The position numbers were made by a program, and so were the translations under genes. Below are positions 18,773 through 22,479 of a stretch of DNA of 22,479 nt, piece by piece. Below the pieces are notes generated by a model, which was given only the letters and a program-made list of their open reading frames with translations, searched no databases and was not told where the DNA came from. Source of the DNA: Aquificaceae bacterium. GTDB taxonomy: Bacteria; Aquificota; Aquificia; Aquificales; Aquificaceae. The stretch lies in the NCBI GenBank assembly GCA_015490105.1, contig WFYK01000063.1, forward strand, positions 1-22,479, in the 5' to 3' direction. Within the stretch, counting starts at the first letter, position 1; each line of letters starts with the position of its first letter.

Positions 18773-21355
18773 ATGAAAGAAGAGGCCCTCGTTCTTTGGC
18801 TCGATGAACTGACCATAGAAGATATCCCTATAGCCGGCGGAAAGAATGCCTCCCTCGGAGAAATGATAAAAAACTTGAGTGCTTTAGGAATCAACATACC
18901 TTACGGTTTTGTGGTCACATCTAACGCTTACTACCGTTTCTTGGATCACAACAACCTGCGTGAGAAAATAAAGGAGATACTTGAGGGACTTGACGTCAAC
19001 GACGTAGCGGATCTATCCCGCAGGGGATACCAAATAAGGGAGCTGATCAAGGGAGGTGAGTTTCCGAAAGACTTGGAGGAGAAGATAAAGGAATTTTACG
19101 CAAAGCTGTCTGAAAAGTATAACACCCACGCGGTGGATGTTGCGGTTAGATCTTCCGCCACCGCGGAGGATCTTCCTGACGCTTCCTTTGCGGGTCAGCA
19201 GGAGACCTATTTAAACGTCGTCGGTGCGGAGAACGTTCTCACCGCTATTAAAAACTGCTTCGCTTCCCTCTTTACGGACAGGGCCATATCCTACAGGGAA
19301 TCTTTTAACTTTGACCACTTCAACGTGGGCATAGCGGTCGGCGTTCAGAAGATGGTCCGATCCGATGTGGGTGCTTCGGGTGTTATGTTTACTCTGGATC
19401 CGGAAACGGGTTTTAAAGACGTGGTGGTTATAAACGCTTCCTATGGACTGGGAGAGTTGATAGTTCAAGGTATGGTAACCCCCGATGAATACATGGTTTT
19501 CAAACCCACCTTTAAAGCAGGGCACTCCGCAATAATCGAGAAAAAGCTCGGAAGAAAAGATAGGAAGATGGTCTATGGCACAGGGGAGGAGAGGACGAAG
19601 ATAGTGAATGTGCCGATTTCGGATCAAAAGAGGTTTGCCTTAGAGGATAAGGAGGTTTTGAAGCTGGCCGAATGGGCCCTTTTGATCGAAGATCACTATT
19701 CCAAGAAAAGAGGAAAATGGACCCCTATGGACATAGAGTGGGCAAAAGATGGAATACTTAACGAACTCTTCATAGTCCAAGCAAGACCGGAAACGGTACA
19801 CTCCCAGAAGAAAAATAACGTAATCAAGATATACCGCATACTTGAACCTGAAGAAGAAAGATCCTCCAAAAGGAAGGTTCGCGGTATAGCGGTTGGAGAC
19901 AAGATAGCGGTTGGAAAGGTAAGGGTTCTATTCGATCTTAAGGACGCTCAAGATTTCAAAGAAGGAGAGATCCTTGTAACCGACATTACCGACCCTGACT
20001 GGGAACCCATAATGAAGAAGGCTTCTGCAATAGTTACCAACAGAGGAGGTAGAACCGCCCACGCCGCGATAGTGGCTCGCGAACTTGGTATCCCCGCGGT
20101 GGTAGGAACGGGAAATGCGACGGAAGTTCTCAAAGACGGTATGGAAGTGACCGTATCCTGTGCGGAGGGAGAAACGGGTTACGTTTATGAAGGATACTTA
20201 AAGTTCGAAGAGGAAGAAATAGACATAAAGGATCTCCCGAGGCCCAAAACCAAGATAATGATGAACATAGGAAACCCTGAAACCGCCTTCAGGCACGCTT
20301 CAATACCTAACGACGGTGTAGGCCTTGCAAGGGAGGAGTTCATAATAGCTAACTACATCAAGATCCACCCTCTGGCTCTGATCCACTACGAAGATATAAA
20401 AGCACTACTGGAAAAGCTTCAAAATCTCGGCCTTGTTGATGATAAGGGTTTTGTTTCCTTCAGAGCAATTTACGCCCACGCGGAAGGAATTCTAAAAGAT
20501 AGACTTGCCAAGGGTAAAGATAAACGAAACATAAACCTCAAAAGGCTCATCGAAGACATAGATCGCTTTACCTTTGGCTACGATGACAAGAAGGTTTACT
20601 ACATTAAAAAACTCTCCTACGGAATAGCAAAAATAGCTTCTGCCTTCTACCCCAATCCGGTCATAGTTCGCTTTTCAGACTTCAAGTCAAACGAATACGC
20701 AAATCTGATAGGAGGCCAGCTCTTTGAACCCGAAGAGGAAAACCCTATGATAGGCTGGAGGGGAGCTTCGAGATATTACTCTCCCGCGTTTAAGGAAGCT
20801 TTTGGAATGGAGTGTCAAGCGATCTTGAGAGTCAGGAATAAGATGGGCCTAACTAACGTTAAGGTCATGGTGCCCTTCTGTAGGACTCCGGAAGAAGGTG
20901 AGAAGGTTCTAAAGGTTATGGAAGAGTTCGGGCTTAAAAAAGGTGACAACGGTCTTGAAGTTTACGTAATGGCGGAGCTTCCGAGCAACATCGTCCTTGC
21001 GGACGCCTTTGCGGACATATTCGATGGTTTTTCCATAGGTTCAAACGATCTAACCCAGCTCGCCCTCGGAATAGATAGGGACTCAGGGTTGGTTGCTCAC
21101 CTTTACGATGAGAGAAACCCTGCGGTAAAAAGGCTTATTTCCCAACTTATAAAGACCGCTAAAGAAAAAGGAAAGAAGGTGGGAATATGCGGTCAAGCCC
21201 CTTCGGATTTTCCCGATTTTGCTCAGTTCCTCGTAGAACAGGGGATAGACAGCATATCACTCAATCCGGATTCCGTGTTAAAAACCTTATTTGCGGTGAC
21301 CGAAATGGAGAAAAAACTGGGGGAGGTGGGTAATGTTGGCTCTTCCCAAGGTTAA
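18773..21355 (+). CDS. ppsA: Phosphoenolpyruvate synthase (pyruvate, water dikinase)
   Basis: An 860-residue PEP synthase converting pyruvate + ATP to PEP + AMP + Pi, the entry from reductive-TCA pyruvate into gluconeogenesis in autotrophs. The ATP-grasp part starts WLDELTIEDIPIAGGKNASL (9-28) with VAVRSSATAEDLP (124-136) and EYMVFKP. The swivelling phosphohistidine domain has GGRTAHAAIVARELGIPAVVG (His430; motif about 425-445). The PEP-binding barrel has RFSDFKSNEYANLIGG (633-648), SIGSNDLTQLALG (754-766) and GICGQAPSD (804-812) with catalytic Cys806. At 860 residues it exceeds the 792 of E. coli because of an insert at about 545-600. ATG at 18773 follows AGGAGG (18761-18766) by 6 nt, preferred to the upstream TTG. 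The ribosome site overlaps the glyS stop. Confidence 0.96.
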   Translation: MKEEALVLWLDELTIEDIPIAGGKNASLGEMIKNLSALGINIPYGFVVTSNAYYRFLDHNNLREKIKEILEGLDVNDVADLSRRGYQIRELIKGGEFPKDLEEKIKEFYAKLSEKYNTHAVDVAVRSSATAEDLPDASFAGQQETYLNVVGAENVLTAIKNCFASLFTDRAISYRESFNFDHFNVGIAVGVQKMVRSDVGASGVMFTLDPETGFKDVVVINASYGLGELIVQGMVTPDEYMVFKPTFKAGHSAIIEKKLGRKDRKMVYGTGEERTKIVNVPISDQKRFALEDKEVLKLAEWALLIEDHYSKKRGKWTPMDIEWAKDGILNELFIVQARPETVHSQKKNNVIKIYRILEPEEERSSKRKVRGIAVGDKIAVGKVRVLFDLKDAQDFKEGEILVTDITDPDWEPIMKKASAIVTNRGGRTAHAAIVARELGIPAVVGTGNATEVLKDGMEVTVSCAEGETGYVYEGYLKFEEEEIDIKDLPRPKTKIMMNIGNPETAFRHASIPNDGVGLAREEFIIANYIKIHPLALIHYEDIKALLEKLQNLGLVDDKGFVSFRAIYAHAEGILKDRLAKGKDKRNINLKRLIEDIDRFTFGYDDKKVYYIKKLSYGIAKIASAFYPNPVIVRFSDFKSNEYANLIGGQLFEPEEENPMIGWRGASRYYSPAFKEAFGMECQAILRVRNKMGLTNVKVMVPFCRTPEEGEKVLKVMEEFGLKKGDNGLEVYVMAELPSNIVLADAFADIFDGFSIGSNDLTQLALGIDRDSGLVAHLYDERNPAVKRLISQLIKTAKEKGKKVGICGQAPSDFPDFAQFLVEQGIDSISLNPDSVLKTLFAVTEMEKKLGEVGNVGSSQG

Positions 21356-22220
21356 ACTACCTTTTTTAGATAGGTTTACCAAAAAGACAAAGACCGCCAT
21401 AGCGGTTCAAGCCAACGATAAAGTTCTCAGAGTTCTGGGAATGGACTCGGAAAGGAGGCCTCTGTTCGAACCCGTAGAGGAAATATGGGAGCACAGACAT
21501 CCAGAGGACAGGGAAAAGGTTCTCAAAAATGTAGTTGAAACCCTCGGAATAAAAGGAGAAGAAGTAATCACGTGCATAGGTGTTGACGAAGGACTCTTAA
21601 AATTTCAACGCTTTCCCGCAAATATGCCCAAAAAGGATCTAAACGACGCTCTCAACTTTTACATAAAGTCTGAAACGGAGCAGATAAAGGAAGAAACCGT
21701 TTACGACTACTACTTTTTCCCGAAAGAAGAGGACGGCAAGTACCTTAAAGTTGTTCTAACGATAGCAAGAAAAACCGCTGTAGATCGCTTGGTCAACCTG
21801 CTTCAAAGTGCGGGGCTGAAACCCGTTGTGGTAGACTACGAGGTAGTAACCATAGTAAACTACGGCCTCTCCCACAATCTGCCTCCTCCTTTCGCTATCT
21901 TGTATGCGGACTACTTTGACGGTGTCTTGGTCTACTACAGTAAAGCGGGTATAACCTACAACAAGCTTGACTTTAACTACAAATACTACAAGTCAATGGA
22001 GGACCCGGCCATACTCGATACCTTCCTGATAGAGGTAAGGAACGTTCTCGTTCTTAACGAAATATCCAACATCTACGTTGCGGGTCCGATAATATCCGAT
22101 GAAGACCTTTTAGAGACTATGATGACCAACCTACCCGTTTTGGGAATCTTAGATCTGGAAAACTTCCCTCCCGCTTTCTTTATTCCGTATACACTAGCCC
22201 TCAGCCGTCTGGAGGAGTAA
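21333..22220 (+). CDS. pilM: PilM-like type IV pilus assembly ATPase
   Basis: A 295-residue actin-like protein resembling PilM, the cytosolic platform of type IV pili and related secretion/competence systems that binds the PilN tail. Seen are TAIAVQANDKVLRVL near the N-terminus (strand pair of the ASKHA fold), EVITCIGVDEGLLKFQRFPANMP (about 68-90, in fragments), KSETEQIKEETVYDYYFF, a central KPVVVDYEVVTIVNYGL segment and AILYADYFDGVLVYY. It is short for PilM (about 350 usual), and the canonical GxDxG start is not clear, so this is a divergent member. The main support is the next gene, which opens as PilN. ATG overlaps ppsA by 23 bp behind GGGAGGTGGG. Confidence 0.75.
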   Translation: MLALPKVKLPFLDRFTKKTKTAIAVQANDKVLRVLGMDSERRPLFEPVEEIWEHRHPEDREKVLKNVVETLGIKGEEVITCIGVDEGLLKFQRFPANMPKKDLNDALNFYIKSETEQIKEETVYDYYFFPKEEDGKYLKVVLTIARKTAVDRLVNLLQSAGLKPVVVDYEVVTIVNYGLSHNLPPPFAILYADYFDGVLVYYSKAGITYNKLDFNYKYYKSMEDPAILDTFLIEVRNVLVLNEISNIYVAGPIISDEDLLETMMTNLPVLGILDLENFPPAFFIPYTLALSRLEE

Positions 22221-22246
22221 AATATCTTCAAGTAAGGGAGGTGAGG

Positions 22247-22279
22247 GTGAATATCGGAAGAGATCTGCCGAATTTATAA
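22247..22279 (+). other. 10-codon mini-ORF with strong Shine-Dalgarno between pilM and pilN
   Basis: GTG at 22247 follows AAGGGAGGTGA (22234-22244) and encodes MNIGRDLPNL then TAA (22277-22279). It is in the same frame as pilN, 51 bp upstream of its ATG. It may be a translated leader, a remnant of an older PilN start or chance. The good ribosome site makes it worth recording, but no function is claimed. Confidence 0.25.
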
Positions 22280-22297
22280 AAGAGGGAGAGGAGCCCA

Positions 22298-22479
22298 ATG
22301 ATAAGGATAAACCTTCTTAAGGAAGAAAAAATAGGATTAGACACAAAAGCTTTACTTGTTCGGATAAAGCAGGTAGATATTAAAACGATTCTCTCTTCAG
22401 ATCTTGTGCTTATAGTTGTGCCTATCATAGGTGCAATAGTTATAGGAGCAGAGCTTGTTATATACGCCAACCTTAGTAA
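22298..22479 (+). CDS. pilN: PilN-like type IV pilus assembly protein (partial, 60 residues)
   Basis: ATG at 22298 follows AGGAG (22289-22293), and the frame is open to the window edge. It starts MIRINLLKEEK, the short cytoplasmic PilN tail (consensus I-N-L-L) that docks in PilM, and shows a hydrophobic membrane span at about residues 35-57 (LVLIVVPIIGAIVIGAELVI). The rest, presumably the periplasmic ferredoxin-like domain, lies outside. Together with the preceding gene it marks the beginning of a pilMNOPQ-type cluster. Confidence 0.78.
   Translation, partial: MIRINLLKEEKIGLDTKALLVRIKQVDIKTILSSDLVLIVVPIIGAIVIGAELVIYANLS

Noticed and set aside
1..22479. Search for CRISPR arrays, insertion sequences, phage or defence genes
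   Set aside because: No regularly spaced repeats, transposase, integrase, nuclease-toxin or other mobile signatures were seen; all frames match housekeeping or small unknown genes.

Overview
The window looks like ordinary chromosome from a hyperthermophilic bacterium of the Aquificaceae (Aquifex/Hydrogenivirga/Hydrogenobacter group). The main evidence is a separate 289-residue gene for the C-terminal half of leucyl-tRNA synthetase (KMSKS half), an arrangement known from Aquifex aeolicus. Other support is the tight packing, Lys/Glu-rich proteins, scattered operons, a PEP synthase, a fumarate/succinate iron-sulfur subunit and NuoH. It is probably not A. aeolicus itself: cheR and cheB are present, which the A. 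aeolicus genome was reported to lack, and leuS-beta sits beside rplT-pheS, which I recall as distant in that genome. I cannot name the species.

Layout. 1-230 (-): start of an unknown gene and a tiny lipoprotein. 249-2874 (+): leuS-beta, crcB, rplT, pheS. 2852-4570 (-): a UbiE/MenG-like methyltransferase and nuoH. 4627-7433 (+): uppP, an unknown gene, a HIT protein, an ornithine-type decarboxylase. 7430-11859 (-): tyrS, efp, accB, a FrdB/SdhB-like protein, tRNA-Thr(CGT), a small membrane protein, a 59-residue unknown protein, an RluD-type pseudouridine synthase. 11898-15709 (+): cheR, cheB, a hyuA-like gene. 15691-15932 (-): tRNA-Tyr, tRNA-Gly, tRNA-Thr. 15978 to the end (+): lpxI, glyS, ppsA, pilM, pilN (cut by the window edge).

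The genes serve translation (LeuRS-beta, L20, PheS, TyrRS, EF-P, GlyS, four tRNAs, RluD), the envelope (UppP, LpxI, type IV pili), respiration and autotrophic carbon flow (NuoH, quinone methylase, Frd/SdhB, AccB, PEP synthase) and sensory adaptation (CheR/CheB). Most multi-subunit enzymes are represented by one orphan subunit (LeuRS-beta, PheS, GlyS, NuoH, FrdB/SdhB, AccB, HyuA), so this genome disperses partners widely.

I see no phage, IS element, CRISPR array or defence island. The most interesting signals are in expression architecture. Four or five genes have a TATAAT-like box 5-8 nt before the start codon and no Shine-Dalgarno, suggesting leaderless mRNAs. Three divergent gene pairs share a symmetric -10 (TATAATA) that could fire both ways, one in an 18-bp intergenic gap. 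The tetranucleotide GATC is about three times over-represented in stretches counted by hand. A tRNA-Thr is followed at once by an mRNA whose Shine-Dalgarno starts a few bases past the tRNA 3' end, and a hyuA-like gene ends inside a tRNA gene on the other strand.
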